From Chara braunii (taxonomy: Eukaryota; Streptophyta; Charophyceae; Charales; Characeae), in NCBI GenBank assembly GCA_003427395.1, contig BFEA01000148.1, forward strand, positions 83,531-147,530: a DNA stretch of 64,000 nt. Direction: 5' to 3'. Shown one piece after another: positions 20,055-31,250 of the stretch (within the stretch, counting starts at the first letter, position 1; the number at the start of each line of letters is the position of its first letter). The position numbers and the translations under genes were made by a program. The notes beneath the pieces were generated by a model that was not told the origin of the DNA, made no database searches, and saw nothing but the letters and a program-made list of their open reading frames with translations.

Positions 20055-21000
20055 GCTGGGAGGTCCCCATAAGTTTGGGGAAGCCCAGCGCTTTGTTTAC
20101 TTTGGTTTTGCATGGAGCAATCAGGCCGCTCTATAAGTTTAGGTGGCCTGAACGCTCTGGAGGCTGGGAAGTCCCCATAAGTTTGGGGAGACCCGGTGTT
20201 GTGAATTGCATGGAGGGTCAGGACGCTCTATAAGTTTCGGTGACCTGACTGCTCTGACTTGTGATGGTTTGATTGTGGATGGTTTTCATGAACCCAGGGC
20301 GCTCTACAAGTTTAGGTACCTTGGGTTGCCTTGTTTGTTTGGGGTTCGTTTCAGTTTTTTTCTGTTCTGAACAAGGAGGTCTGAACCGCTCTATAAGTTT
20401 AGGTGGTTCATCCCTTCTCCTGTTTTGTTCTAAGGGAGTAATTCGGGCAGGAGGCAGACCGCTCTATAAGTTTAGGTGGCCTGGCCCGCTGTTTTGCACA
20501 GATTGGATCAGAAAGGAACGAACCTGACAGAGGATCAGACCACTCTATAAGTTTAGGTAGTCTGACCCAATGCCTGACACATATTGGAACCCAATGGTTA
20601 TAATTTGGTTATATTGTATTATTATGTTATTGAGAACAGGCTAGTCAGGCCGCTCTATAAGTTTAGGTAGCCTGGTTATAGCTTATCACAATTGAAAATA
20701 GTATAATTAAGAGATATAACTGAAGGTAAACCTGGGCAGGCTAAGCAGTGTTCTAAGTTGAGCGGCTCAGCCGTACGCCCACTTTGAAGGTTAAGTTCAG
20801 AGAAATATATATAACTTGGCTATTTAAACAGTTCAGGGTGACTCGAGTGGTCTAGTCACATGCCCAAGGAAGAGATAAGTAGTTTTGTCCTCTGTTTTGT
20901 GTATATTTGGCTAAGTCAGATTCGCTCTATAAGTCTAGGTGATTTGACTTTAGGCCTGGCTAAGTTGGGCGCGCTCTGTAAGTTCAGGTGGCTTGACCTA
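20055..21000. repeat. Hairpin array 1, D1 version (loop GCTCTATAAGTTTAGGT)
   Basis: About a dozen short inverted repeats, each with its own arm sequence around a nearly constant loop. Examples: TCAGGCC/GGCCTGA (20,121-20,151), GTCAGG/CCTGAC (20,217-20,249), AACCCAGG/CCTTGGGTT (20,291-20,327), TGAACC/GGTTCA (20,382-20,410), TCAGAC/GTCTGA (20,535-20,565), CAGGC/GCCTG (20,646-20,674), AAGTCA/TGACTT (20,913-20,950). The central loop reads GCTCTATAAGTTTAGGT with few changes; two units (20,055 and 20,162) have a CCCCATAAGTTTGGGG core. Arms change in a paired manner, which indicates selection for, or replication by, base-pairing. D2 has the array at the same place with a different loop. Confidence 0.85.
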
Positions 21001-21289
21001 TGCCCTATGTAAGTTGGGTATAAAGGGGTAACTCACAGAGGGGGCATGAACTATTGTTTGCTAAGAACTTGGGGTTGATGAGAGTACTTACCTTTGTGGT
21101 TTGGCCTACATGTGGCTGAGTGAGGCTACTACGTGGTCTGAGTTTCAGGTTGACAGGTAGTTGCTTTAGAAGCTCGCCACGTGCTAGAGCGATAGGAGTT
21201 AGTTTAGTTCAATTCCTGCATTTTCTGAGCTGACTTTGTTTTACTTAGATCAATTCCTGCATTTTCTGGAATCATTTTTTACACTTGGC

Positions 21290-21916
21290 TTTGTATAAAT
21301 CTTCGCAAGCTACTTTCTCTACGGGAGACACTGCCGAAATTTTTACAAATCAAAGGAGTTAGTCAAATTTTGACTTGTCAAAGTTCAACTTTTTTTTCTC
21401 GGTATCTGACCTAGTAAAAATCTGGAAAGCCTTCTTTTTCAAAGGGAGTGCTGCCCAATTTTTTGCTAATTCAGGGAGTTAGACAAAATGGTACTTTGAG
21501 AAGTCAAAGTTATTCTCGAATTCTGGACTTAGCTTTGTATAAATTTTGGAAGAGCAGTTTTCTAAAGGGAATGCTGCCAAAATTTATACAAAACTAAGGA
21601 GTTAGTTAAATCTTGTCTCAATTGAACTCAAATTGTCTTTTTGAGTTCATACCTGACTTAGTATAAATCTGGGAAGTCTTCCTTTGTAGAGGAAGTGTCG
21701 CCCAAATTTCTACTAATTCAGAGAGTTAAACAAAATTTGACTTTCTAGAGTTAGAGATTGTTCTTGCTTTCATGTTCGAGCTTATATAGATTCTGAAAAG
21801 TCACTTTTCCTACGGGAAACGTTGCCGAAATTTTCTTAGTCTAAAGGAGATATATTATATTTTGACAGGTGGCGATTTTGGCAATCCACTCTGTATAGGG
21901 GAGACTCTGCCAAGGT
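21290..21916. repeat. Stem-loop array 2, D1 copy (period about 123 bp)
   Basis: Six stem-loops at about 21,290-21,349, 21,411-21,469, 21,534-21,592, 21,658-21,716, 21,780-21,840 and 21,876-21,916. Arms pair as, for example, TTTGTATAAAT with ATTTTTACAAA, and TTAGTATAAATCTGGG with GCCCAAATTTCTACTAA. The loop often holds a smaller hairpin (TTCC-TACG-GGAAA type) followed by GCTGCC. Between units lie GGAGTTAG and TTTGACTT boxes. Arm differences between units are compensated on the other arm. The D2 copy is at about 33,997-34,630. Confidence 0.75.
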
Positions 21917-22522
21917 CCACATTCATTTTGGGCATTGCTCAATAGTAGACTTAGGCCTAGTTAGTTAGACAAATTTTTAGAGTAGGATCGTGATTATCCT
22001 CCAAGGACGTATAGATTTAGCTTGGGGATTGGCCTGTCATATGTTACAGGTCCTTTTGATTAGTTGATTCGGGATCTGGACTAGACTCAACTAGATCCTA
22101 CAAGGATCTTCTTCTGTTATCACAGATAACAGGTCGGCTGCCGATTCGTCGGTTTACGACTCAGTTCTAACTCACTCTCCATGCTCAACCTAAAAGGCTT
22201 TAGAACTGGTGACTTTATTGTTTGTTAAGGGTTTCACCAGACTTTTATTTAATGACCATTTAACAAAGGCACGGAGTGTTTAATTATGGTTGGTTGGACC
22301 AGAGATTGGGGTTTGCATGGCTAAAGCAAGAGGTATGAGTGTCGGAAATGGTTGGGGTTGACTCCGTGTAGTGAGTGGATTGTTGTTTGACTCTTTGATA
22401 TGATTGCAGGTATAGGTTGTGGCTTAGATTTTGGATTTGATTGCCTGCGACCACATATATACGTATGGTTGTGAGGAACCCCACTGAGACTGTGAGAAGT
22501 GATCGTCACATACTTACCTCCT

Positions 22523-22544
22523 TTATATATATATATATATATAT
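22523..22544. repeat. (TA)n microsatellite
   Basis: A short run of alternating T and A inside D1. D2 has only a short interrupted AT stretch at the equivalent place (about 35,245-35,260). Confidence 0.9.
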
Positions 22545-22689
22545 ACGAGTGTGCATCCATGATGAGTGTTTGTGTGGCCTAAGGGGCCCCGTGCTAAGAG
22601 CCTACTCAGAGGTTAAGACTGATATACATAGGGAAGACCCTTCCCTTTTCTTGTTTACTTTTCGGAGGTTTTTCTTAGTCGGACGTTGT

Positions 22690-23150
22690 TCCTGGGCCGG
22701 GATTCAAGGTCCTTGTTCAGGATATCCCAAGCCCTAGGCTCTGCAGGGGAGGGACTTCCCCTCGCGCAGAGTCTATTTACTCTGCCCATCGAGACGCCCA
22801 ACCCTGAGAGCCGAAGCGTCGCAAGGGCCGAACGGCAGGTCCTTCAGCCGTTCAATATCGTGAGGGGTGGCCCCTCGCGACACATTCCTTCAGCCATTCA
22901 ATATCACGGGGCCGGAGCCGCGATTACCACGCATAACTAGCATCGTTGGTTGTCATAGGATTGACCTGCAACCGGGCGGCTTTATACTGAAGCCCCAGAG
23001 CGGGACGTTTCGACGCCTTGGCGTCTAAAGGTGATGGGATCAAGGGACTCGCATGTATGCGTGAACGCTCGAGATTATTATAGGCCGTTGGCGCTGACCG
23101 AAAGGGGGTACCCCAGGGTCATGATCCCCATGGGATAGGGAGGGGGGGCC
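22690..23150. other. D1-specific segment absent from D2
   Basis: D1 and D2 align on both sides (TTGGACGTTATAGTCC-like sequence near 23,185 and 35,370), but D1 contains about 450 extra G/C-rich bases here. An internal near-repeat reads CCTTCAGCCGTTCAATATC (about 22,840-22,858) and CCTTCAGCCATTCAATATC (about 22,888-22,906). No ORF or known element is recognised; it may be a nested insertion or a segment lost from D2. Confidence 0.45.
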
Positions 23151-23179
23151 TTTGACCTATTTTTGTTTTTTAGGCTTTT

Positions 23180-24145
23180 ATAGTTGGACGTGGTAGTCCG
23201 TGGCAGTCGTCAAAGTCAAACCTCTTAGCTTTCGTCCAGGCCCGGAGTGGAACTTACCTCCAGGGCCGCAAGAAGCGACTGCCACCACAGGTATGGACCT
23301 GTGTACCACCCACTCTGCACAGAGTGCAGAAGAGGGTGTGTGGTCTTCAACCGCGCATAGTGGTTGTCCAGCGTCGAGAGACTAACCCTCAATGCGTGTG
23401 TCAGCCGACACTTGAGTGTCGAACGCGACCTTCAAGATTAACGAGGACCACGTAAGTATGGGCACTACGTAGTACGCGTCACTACAACCACTTGCGTATG
23501 CTGGCATTGCGAGTCTACATGAGTAAGCCCTGCGTTTGCGCGGTTTTATACTAAGTCTTGCGCACGATGCCTATCCGATTTCCACATCGGAGAGTTATGG
23601 AACGACTACGGAAGAGACTAGGAGCGTTGTCGCGTTGTTTGTGTTGTGTCGTTTCGTATGTGTGTGTGTGCATGTTTTATTTTTGTGATTCTTAAAGTGG
23701 TGCGAGCGTGGTGTGTGGGATGCGTCCTAGTCGACCAACGATGAGCCGCGCTTGGGACTTCAGCCCCCCAGGATGTCGGTTCGCGTGCGGGTCCGATAGG
23801 CGTATTACCGCTCGTATCCCCTATGCTACAGCGAACGAGAAACGCCCTCGGCTGGTCCACCTCTGCGATTGCAACTGATCAACTTTCGTACTGTGGACTG
23901 GTAGCTCAGCGGGGATACGCCCACCGAAGGGAGGTGACAGGTCCCGTAAGGTGGAGGTAAGTTGTGCCTCACGTAGGCCCTATCCTGTCGTAGGGGCTCG
24001 CGAGAGGTATGGCTGGCGCACTCGGACGGAGCGGCTTGCGAAAGCTCAATGTGCATTTACGAGGAAGGTGTAGTCCAACTCCTGCGTGACACGGCCGGGA
24101 GGGTCCCGCTCTGCTTCGTGCGGTGCCGGACCGATGCGCTCGACA
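23180..24145. other. Strongly conserved right end of D1
   Basis: The last kilobase is the best conserved stretch between the two copies (counterpart 35,370-36,290), by eye near 90 percent identical. It is G/C-rich with many local palindromes, for example GTCAGCCGACACTTGAG and the tract around 23,897 (GGACTGGTAGCTC). No ORF matches in both copies, so constraint, if real, is probably on RNA or DNA structure. Confidence 0.45.
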
Positions 24146-24399
24146 ACTTCGCTCTGGTTAGGCCGGGAGAATCAATTGAACGTCGAAGCTTCCACCAAGA
24201 TGACCGCTGCTCCCCAGTCCGTTGAAATCGTTACCGCTACATCCACGTACCAGGCTCGGTGCCTGAACAGGTGCTCAAACCGGAGGAGGTCGGAACTGAG
24301 ACGAGGATGTGAGACTTGGCTAAACTGCAACGAAGGGCGAGGTTGGAGAAGTTGAGGAGGAAGAGCCGGTTCGATGGCAAAGGTCATGGCGAAGTTCAA
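24146..24399 (-). pseudogene. ORF3a N-terminal fragment, gypsy element B
   Basis: Minus-strand sequence from 24,399 encodes FAMTFAIEPAL..., HPRLSSDLLRF and AAVILVEA, homologous to the start of ORF3a in element A. The frame stops at 24,172, but nucleotide similarity to A continues to the D1 border at 24,145. The remainder of ORF3a lies beyond D1 at about 16,870, showing that D1 inserted inside this gene. Confidence 0.65.
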
Positions 24400-24480
24400 G
24401 GAGAAGCAATAGCAGATGAAGGAGAGGAGGCAGGGTCCTCGTCTAGGCTGAAAAAAGAGAATTGATGCGAGATACAGTCC

Positions 24481-24780
24481 TCAAAGGGTGAGAGAAGGCG
24501 AAGGTAGGAGGTATGTCGGACAATAGGAAGAGAACTCAAGAGAGCTATGACTGGCACCGGTCTCAGGAGCGATGCGCACAGTATTGGCTCCGTTAGGGCC
24601 GAGTTCCACTACTCGAAAGCAGCCAGAAAACTTGGGAGCGAGTTTCCGGTCGCGTGCACATTTACGTACCGGCACTAGGTCCCCTAATTTATACTGGTGT
24701 TGTGGGTTTGCATTCCCATTCCGGGCCTCGGAACTATGGACCTGCCTACCATGGATCAGTTTTCTGCCTCTTTCGGGCTA
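24481..24780 (-). pseudogene. Integrase C-terminal domain, gypsy element B
   Basis: Encodes RKCARDRKLAPKFSGCFRVVELGPNG, close to the integrase C-terminal module of element A. The N-terminal part, up to the ARKRQK-like region near 24,770, is in other frames. It is broken by frameshifts and followed by a short degenerate tail. Confidence 0.75.
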
Positions 24781-25358
24781 GCCTAGGGACAACCTTTTCC
24801 ATCAATTCTGGATACTGTTTAGCCTTGGCCTTGAGGGCTGACCGCGTGTCCCTTCCCCCTTTTTCGACATTTTTCAAGGCACTCTGATTGTCGACACATG
24901 GGATACTATTTGTTCGTAAGGGGGTGAATCCAGTGGATTCATGAGGGATCGCCTGATGGATCCCGATGATTTGATACACTATCTCGGACCAAGAACACGT
25001 GTCATTGGTCGCTAAGTTCCTGCGACGAGCGGTCTTAATCATGCGGTTCACGTTCTCAGCCAGCCCATTGGACTGCGAGACATGGGGAGCAGTGTGTCAG
25101 AGAGTAACGCCACGACGCCCCAATAATTCCTTTACCTCGACCTTGAATTCAGACTCATTGTACCGTTAGAATCTCTTTCGTATCTAGATCCATATTGAGG
25201 AATTTGTCGATGTACGTAGCTATCTTTGAGGCCTTACGTGTCTTACAGGGGTAAACCTCGATGTACTTCGAGAAATGATCGATCAACACCAAGAGTCTCA
25301 AAATGGAGTACTCACAACGTTTGGGGCCATGTGGCACGTCAACATCTGTCGTGTCCAT
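24746..25358 (-). pseudogene. Integrase catalytic core, gypsy element B
   Basis: The two frames 25,155-25,358 (MDTTDVDVPHGPKRCEYSI, FSKYIEVYPCKTRKA) and 24,746-25,051 (NRMIKTARRRNLA, HESTGFTPL) together cover most of the DDE core seen in element A. The segment with the second Asp (near 25,150) is disrupted by indels, so the enzyme is dead. Confidence 0.8.
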
Positions 25359-25367
25359 ACTGACTCG

Positions 25368-26111
25368 CTAGAAAATACGTTCTACATCCGTCAGGATTAT
25401 TGTGTTTGGCCCACGAAGGGGCGCACGATCAGTAGCACATACTAGACAGTTAGCAACCACGTGTCTCACGTCATCGCGAATATTATACCAGAACCATCGA
25501 TTTTGATCGATGGTCACTTCAGTGACTCGTACCTCAAAATGAGTGGGCCTGCTCCTCATGTGTCGATTTGGTTTAGTCATATTGTTGAAATGGGTGGAGA
25601 ACCGTCAACCATAATCCTGATCTGTCTGTTTTACGTTTTTCCAAATGGTCTTTGGTCCATCTATAATCTAGGGACCTCTCGGTGGCCCGACGCCTGTCAT
25701 GCTTAGTGAGATGGTCCAATGGTTTGCCAGCTAATTTAGCCAATAATATTTTATCCGTCCATACTTCAGCCCTTCGGTATTTTTCGTCGTATACGGGGCC
25801 GTTAGTTCTGGCGGCCTCGAATCGAACTTCCGTGGGAAGCTTGTCCGTCCGACACAGAGGGCACTTCCACGCCTTACTACTCGTTCGATATCGAATGCAA
25901 GCGCCATGCGCACGATTGGCATATTCTACCCAGTCAGTGAACCCCGACTCAAAGGGATAACAATCTACCCTATAAACCCGTGACATACACGTGCAAAAAT
26001 AACAGAACTTGTCCGAAAGATTGGCAAAAAATTCCAAATGCGGAGGAGGAGGGGAATCAATGGGGTTGAAAGGAGCAGAAGAAGAAGAGGTCGTTATTGT
26101 TCCGGGAAAAG

Positions 26112-26146
<35 letters not shown>

Positions 26147-26153
26147 GGAGGGG

Positions 26154-26187
<34 letters not shown>

Positions 26188-26205
26188 GAGAACATGTCCA
26201 CTCAA
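25368..26205 (-). pseudogene. PHD-like finger plus integrase HHCC domain, gypsy element B
   Basis: The frame 25,573-26,205 encodes the PHD-like region, FCYFCTC ... DWVEYANRAHGAC ... WKCPLC, and then runs without interruption into the integrase lead-in (LTKHDRRRATERS). The next frame, 25,368-25,580, holds the HHCC remainder with CLVC. This proves the finger is part of Pol. The second Cys pair present in element A is lost here by a small deletion, whereas the first pair C-x2-C is intact. The 5' part is invaded by a GA microsatellite translated as Ser/Leu repeats, which is not meaningful protein. Confidence 0.75.
26106..26192. repeat. (GA)n microsatellite
   Basis: Interrupted GA repeats between the RNase H remnant and the PHD-like region of element B. 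Frames through it are simple Arg/Glu or Ser/Leu repeats. Confidence 0.95.
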
Positions 26206-26399
26206 TCCTTCAGAAGGATCTCCACTTTACCGTACTGGGGCTCGTTCTTTGGCTGCGGATCGTGCCACGGTGTCACTTCCTCACTCCTGGGTACCTTGTC
26301 GGAACGATGCAATCGTGTCAGTCAGTCCACGTTGCCGTGTTTCTCGTGTTCCCGATGACGAATGTCAAAATCCATGCTCTTCAACGTGGTCGTGCATCG

Positions 26400-27837
26400 T
26401 TTGATTATACCTCAGTAATCATTGGACTTCTTCAGAGCCAACAGCGGTTCATGATCGGTCACCAATATGAACTTCCGACCATATAATTAAGCTCAGAAGT
26501 GACTGATTCCCCACAAGGCTGCATAATATTCTCCCGTTGGAGCGGAGTAGTTCCGCTTGCAAGAAGGGACCGATTTAGACGCATATTCCACCGCGTGTTC
26601 CAGGCCATCAGGTCCCACCTGGGCCAAGATCGCTGACATCGCCTCGGGCTTTTCCGGGTCTGGTCTTATGAGGACCGGGGCCGAGATCAAAGTCGCCTTA
26701 AGTTCTCGAAAGGCATGATTGCACTGCGGGGTCCAGATCAACAACTGATTTTTTTTCAACAAGTTTGTAAGTGGTCCCGCAATCGTTGCAAACCCTTTGA
26801 TAAAGCTCCGATAGTACAATGCCTGCCCCAAAAAGGCGCGTACTTGTGTTACTGATGTTGGCACCGGCGCGTCTTCAAGTTTTACGGTTGCCACTTTCTG
26901 CGGTTCCGGCTGCAACCCTTTGTCCGTAACCACGTGGCCGAGAAAGGAGATCTCTGTGAGAAAAAAATGACATTTCTCGAGAGTCACCTTGAATCTAGCA
27001 TCCTTCATAGCATGCAGCGTCCACTAGATGTGTTGCACGTGCTCTTCGTAGGAACTCGAATACACAAGGATATCATCCATATATACTAACACACAATAAT
27101 TGATAATGCTATGCGTATACCTCGTTTTTCGCACGAAGTTCTGGAAGGTCATATTCATCGCGCGCTAAAACGTGGTTGGGGCATTACAAATTCTCATCGG
27201 GCATCGAATCCATTGCCAAGTCCCCTCGAAAAGAACGAAGGCCATCTTTGGGTGATATTTTTTTCAGGACGAGGAGATGGTGGAATCCATGGCGAACATC
27301 AAACTTACTGAAAAATCGAGCACCACTAATAACATCCAACAAATTATCAATCCCGGGGAGGGGATACACATTCTTAATCGTGATGTCATTCAACCTTCGA
27401 TAATCAATACATATACGAATTTCTCTCGCCTTTTTCGGTACAATCACCATAGGAAACGACCATGGTCCGATGGCGGGTTCAATCCATCCATTAGCTTCAA
27501 ACTCCTTTACTTTTTGGAACGTGGCCAGTCGTTGCGCCGGAGAGTACCGATAGGGAGCGCAGCTAATCGGTGGATGATCCCCTATGATGATCGATTGTTC
27601 AATCACGCTTGACAACCCAATATCGTTATCGTGCACACTCAATGCCTCAGCATATCCATGCAATATATCAATCAAAGACTTGCGAATTTCTCGGGGCACG
27701 TGACCGGGTAAGGTGATCGCTGGTCGTGCGGAAATGTCAAGCCATATGTCGATCCAATCTGGTCTCATTAGTCGTTTACCATCTATGCTGGAGAACATGG
27801 AGCTACTGGTTCGGACCAAAGAAACGGTAGCAAGCAT
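26400..27837 (-). pseudogene. RT and RNase H of gypsy element B
   Basis: The frame 27,184-27,837 contains HDNDIGLSSVIEQSI, PYRYSPAQRLATFQKVKEFEANGW, VIVPKKAREIRICIDYRRLN and ARFFSKFDVRHGFHHL. After a frame change, YMDDILVY is encoded near 27,065-27,085 on the minus strand. 26,493-27,008 then has FLGQALYYRSFIKGFA through VEYASKS and GEYYAALWGISHF. The RNase H end (TDHEPL, near 26,450) is in yet another frame. Catalytic motifs are still visible but the gene is broken. Confidence 0.88.
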
Positions 27838-28308
27838 CTATGACTCGGTCGGGCTGATCATTTCATTTTCCTTAGTTTCGGCATCGGTTTCGGGGTCAGT
27901 GGTGCTTGCTGTGATTTCCAATCCAGTTAGTTTAACCATTTCCTGCATCAGATTGGGAACATCATTGATCGAGGCTTCGGCCTCTTGCCTAATTAATGCA
28001 ATCACAACACCTTGCGCGAGCAATGGTCTGGGCGGGGAGACGAAAACATCAAGGTACTGATTCATTTGCTGATATCTTTCTCGTAATGAAAGCGCACCCT
28101 CGTACAAGATTCGAGGGGGTTCCAAGAGGTCAGCCATATCCGAAATCTGTAAGATAGGTTCTTGCAGAAAGAACGTTGCTGGAATATTTGTTTCTGTTGG
28201 CGCACGAAGGGATACAGGCGGAGCAGGGCTAAGCTCGTTGCTCTCTATGTTTAGATCAAATGTCCGCGCGGTAGTCGGGATCATCCAGAACCCACTGCTG
28301 CGCACCAT
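27838..28308 (-). pseudogene. Protease-RT linker, gypsy element B
   Basis: A 156-residue frame homologous to the linker of element A (LQEPILQISDMADLLEPPR..., LSLRERYQQMNQYLDV). Homology to A begins at about 28,290 (TTARTF versus NTARSF). Protease and Gag are not found upstream, so element B lacks its 5' half here. Confidence 0.7.
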
Positions 28309-28898
28309 GGTGAACGAATAACCAGTATATGTTACCAGGCCGCCGATTCCAGATTATCCCGGACTTAACACCCAGTACATGCACACTCAGATAAACTGTT
28401 TCACACTCACCACACCGCTTAGCACTTTCTCCTCCGCTCGCCAATACCCGGCGTAACGAGGCTGCTCATGCCCAGGCCGCCGTTTCCCTCTCTTTATAGG
28501 ATTGCCGCATACCACAATCCCTGCGCTTTGAGTATGGGATCCGGTTAAATCCACTATTCTAACAATCGAAAAAATTCAAAAGATAGTAAAATAAGATAAA
28601 TAAATAAATAAAAAAAAACGAGAGGTTCAACCTCAACGGTCGTAGCACAAGCGGCTCATTTAACTGTCAATCACTAGTCCTTTTGTCTTTAGTATAAAAT
28701 GACCAGACATTCGCTGCAGTGGTCTCATAACGGAATATGAGCGGACGCACCCCTCCTTTTAAAAGTAGGTCAACGAACTACCTTTCATGAGTACCTGTGT
28801 CCGACGGTAAGGAGGGGGCTCATGACATTCACGGTGCTCCCATTTTAGGGACCCACGGCGCCGTACTTAGCAGGGCATGCTTACGATAAGCAAAGCGT
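28309..28898. other. Spacer between gypsy element B and D2, no gene
   Basis: About 590 bases with no gypsy homology that I can see. It contains an A-rich tract (28,560-28,620, with ATAA/AAAT repeats and a final A-run) resembling a retroposon tail. It ends in AAGCGT just before D2. Confidence 0.5.
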
Positions 28899-29870
28899 TG
28901 TCGGCGCGAATACCCTTACGAGGGTATCCGCCCTGGTTTTTGCAAGTGACAGAAAATAGTTTTGGTCTAGAGTTTAAGTATACCGCGCTAAGCGCGGCTA
29001 CGTCAGTAATTGCGTTGACTAGGTGGTTCACCACAATAGCGAGTGTGTGGGCGCGCAGGTTTAAGGCGCACGTGATTCTTTTCTGTTGTTGATCGTAAAG
29101 CCGGCCCGGACCTCGATTGTTTTGCTTGGTGATATAATTATTATTTATCTATTTTTTATTAAGCAGGAATTAAGGATATTTTCTTTTGATTGGTACATTT
29201 GACCGAGTCGAGCGCGCGTGCGGAGAACGACCCCGACGACGGCATCGACAATAACGGCGCGATTTCGTGCGGTGAGCAGGATGTCGTAGGATGGCGAGCG
29301 GAGGCAATTATGGCATGGTATAAGCAAGCCGGCGCGGTCACTGGGAGCCGCGCAGCCAGTTTGTTGGCCCAAAGCGCCGCGCCTCACCGTCTTGTATGGT
29401 ACTCCGCGGATATTGATTTCAAGCTTGGGCTTAGCCGTATAGGTTACGGGGTCGGACAGTTGTTACGGAGGTTCAGGGATCGAGGCTGGCGGGCGTCGGT
29501 GCAGCGGCAGTGGAGCGTCGTGGGGAAAGCAGAAGGGGTTGAGGGCCCGACGGGGCTATCCCCCCTCGGTTTTTCTAAGGGACGCGGCTGCGGGCCCGAT
29601 CAATTGGGGAGGCGAGGTGTTTGTAGCGCCTCTCCCTTTTCTCTTGGTCTCGTTTTTATTATTATTAGTTTATTTTTTTCTTATACCTCTCGCTAGTTTG
29701 TTTTAATTTTCATCCCTTTACTCGCGTCCCGGAACGGGGCGCAATACCGGGGTTGATGTAAGGTTGCATAGGGTGTGTGATGTTCGCGGGATTGCCTGAA
29801 GTACAATTACGAACTGTTTCCGTGACTACGCCGGAGCTGCTCTAACCGTGTCCCGCTTGTCTTGGGACAC

Positions 29871-29938
29871 GGTGCAGCGGAAGTCGCAGCGGACGGTGCA
29901 GCGGACGGTGCAGCGGATAGTGCAGCAGACGGTGAAGG
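29871..29938. repeat. 12-bp minisatellite (GGTGCAGCGGAC)n
   Basis: About five imperfect 12-bp units of GGTGCAGCGGAC in D2, not present in D1. Confidence 0.8.
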
Positions 29939-30369
29939 TACCCAAGGTCTTAGCTTAGTAGGTACGCCGTTGAACTGTCCGAGTACGGGTCCGTGTCGGA
30001 ACCCAGGTGATGAAGCTTGGTGAGCAAAGCCAAACATTCTGGCTTATTTTGGGGCGCTCGTTGGGTATTGCTGGGGGCCCGCAGCTATAGTGCCGCAATC
30101 GTCATTTGTTGAACAGGGTGTAGGGGCGAGAGACTAATAGAACCGGCGGGTAGCCGGTCCTTTCCGAAGCTTCCCCTCGGGATAGCTGGAGTTGACGGGC
30201 AGGCAGGAATCAGTAGCGTTGGCTGATTCGGCAGGGGAGCTGTTACACACTCCCTAGTAGAGTTCGACGTCCTTGATTTCCGATCCGTTGTCTTTAGCGG
30301 TCGGTGCGCCTTGCGGTATCTTGATTAGCGCGCAGCTACGCGTCCTACCGCAGCAACAGGCTGGTAATG

Positions 30370-31250
30370 GGAGGATGAACCCGGACGGTAGTAGGTGACG
30401 GGTGCATTCGAAGACAATGATGGCGAAGTGGTGGGTTGAAGCGCAGTGGAGGAGAGGTGCGCGCGCAATACCTCACGGTCCTCGATGCAAGAAGATGGCG
30501 TAGGGAGGTAAGGCGGAGCGAGAAGACGGGAGGCTGGACGCAGCAATGAAGGGCGAAGGAAGGGAATGAACCTGGATGCGGGCGTGCACCAGGTGCATTT
30601 GGAGGTAGAGCCGGAGATAGCGATGGTAGGTAGAAGCTTGAAAACGTGTGCCCCGCTCATTTCTTAGTGGAATCGAGCGGGGAAAGAGGCAAAACATAGG
30701 TTTGGGGGCCGGGCGACCGTGATCGTGAGGTCAGTTTTAGTGATAAGTTACTGATTTAGGAGTTAGTATGGGAAGTGACTGCGCCAGGCGCAGGGGGAAA
30801 GAAGGTAGGGAGTGAGAAAACGGGATCTCACTCGATTCTTGATAGAATCGAGTGAGAGAAGATAGTAGATTAGCGTTTTGGGGTCGGGCGAACAGAATTG
30901 TGAAGTCGGATCTGGATGAAAGTTAGTAGGTTTGGAGTTAGAAGTGAGCGTGAACCTGGGTGTGAAAGGGAGCCAGGTGCATTCAAAGGAGGAGAGAAAG
31001 AACGGGGTTACTTGTTCGATCGAGTATAGTTTCGGGCGGGGGAAGAAGCGATTTCGGGGTTTTGGCCCCAGGCGAAGCAAATGAGATAGTCAGAGGAAGA
31101 TGAAAGTTAGTAAAAAGAAGAGTTAGTAAGGAAGGGATGTGCGTCGAGCCATGGGGGAAGGCAAAATGAAGAAGAAGAAAAAGGCGTTTTCCTACTCGTT
31201 TGCAGGCGAAATCAGTCGAGAAAAGGGGCGCACCTACTGTTTTAGGGACG
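30370..31250. repeat. Repeat array with palindromes, D2 copy
   Basis: Several units of roughly 180-190 bp, each with GAACC-GG...GGTGCATT and a foldback. The best is a perfect 13-bp stem, CTCACTCGATTCT / AGAATCGAGTGAG with a 4-base loop, at 30,827-30,856. Another unit has CCCCGCTC / GAGCGGGG (30,651-30,682), different on both arms. Each foldback is followed by a GTTTTGGGG-CGGGCG-like box. Confidence 0.55.

Larger units (their letters stand above)
16889..24145. mobile_element. Insertion D1: 7.26 kb ORF-poor repeat element
   Basis: This segment matches 28,899-36,290 from end to end in the same orientation. It begins TGTCAGCGCG and ends GCTCGACA, so its termini are short inverted repeats of the TG...CA type. 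It interrupts ORF3a of gypsy element B. Flanks are ACGT on the left and ACTT on the right, compatible with a 4-bp target duplication carrying one change. No open frame of recognisable coding quality is present. It carries U6-like segments, a hairpin array at 20,055-21,000 and a second stem-loop array at 21,290-21,916. It could be a solo giant LTR or a non-autonomous transposon; the class is unresolved. Confidence 0.7.

Noticed and set aside
23897-23970. tRNA gene
   Set aside because: GGTAGCTCAGCGGGG looks like an A box, but no B box at the right distance and no cloverleaf could be formed; the equivalent place in D2 is also defective.
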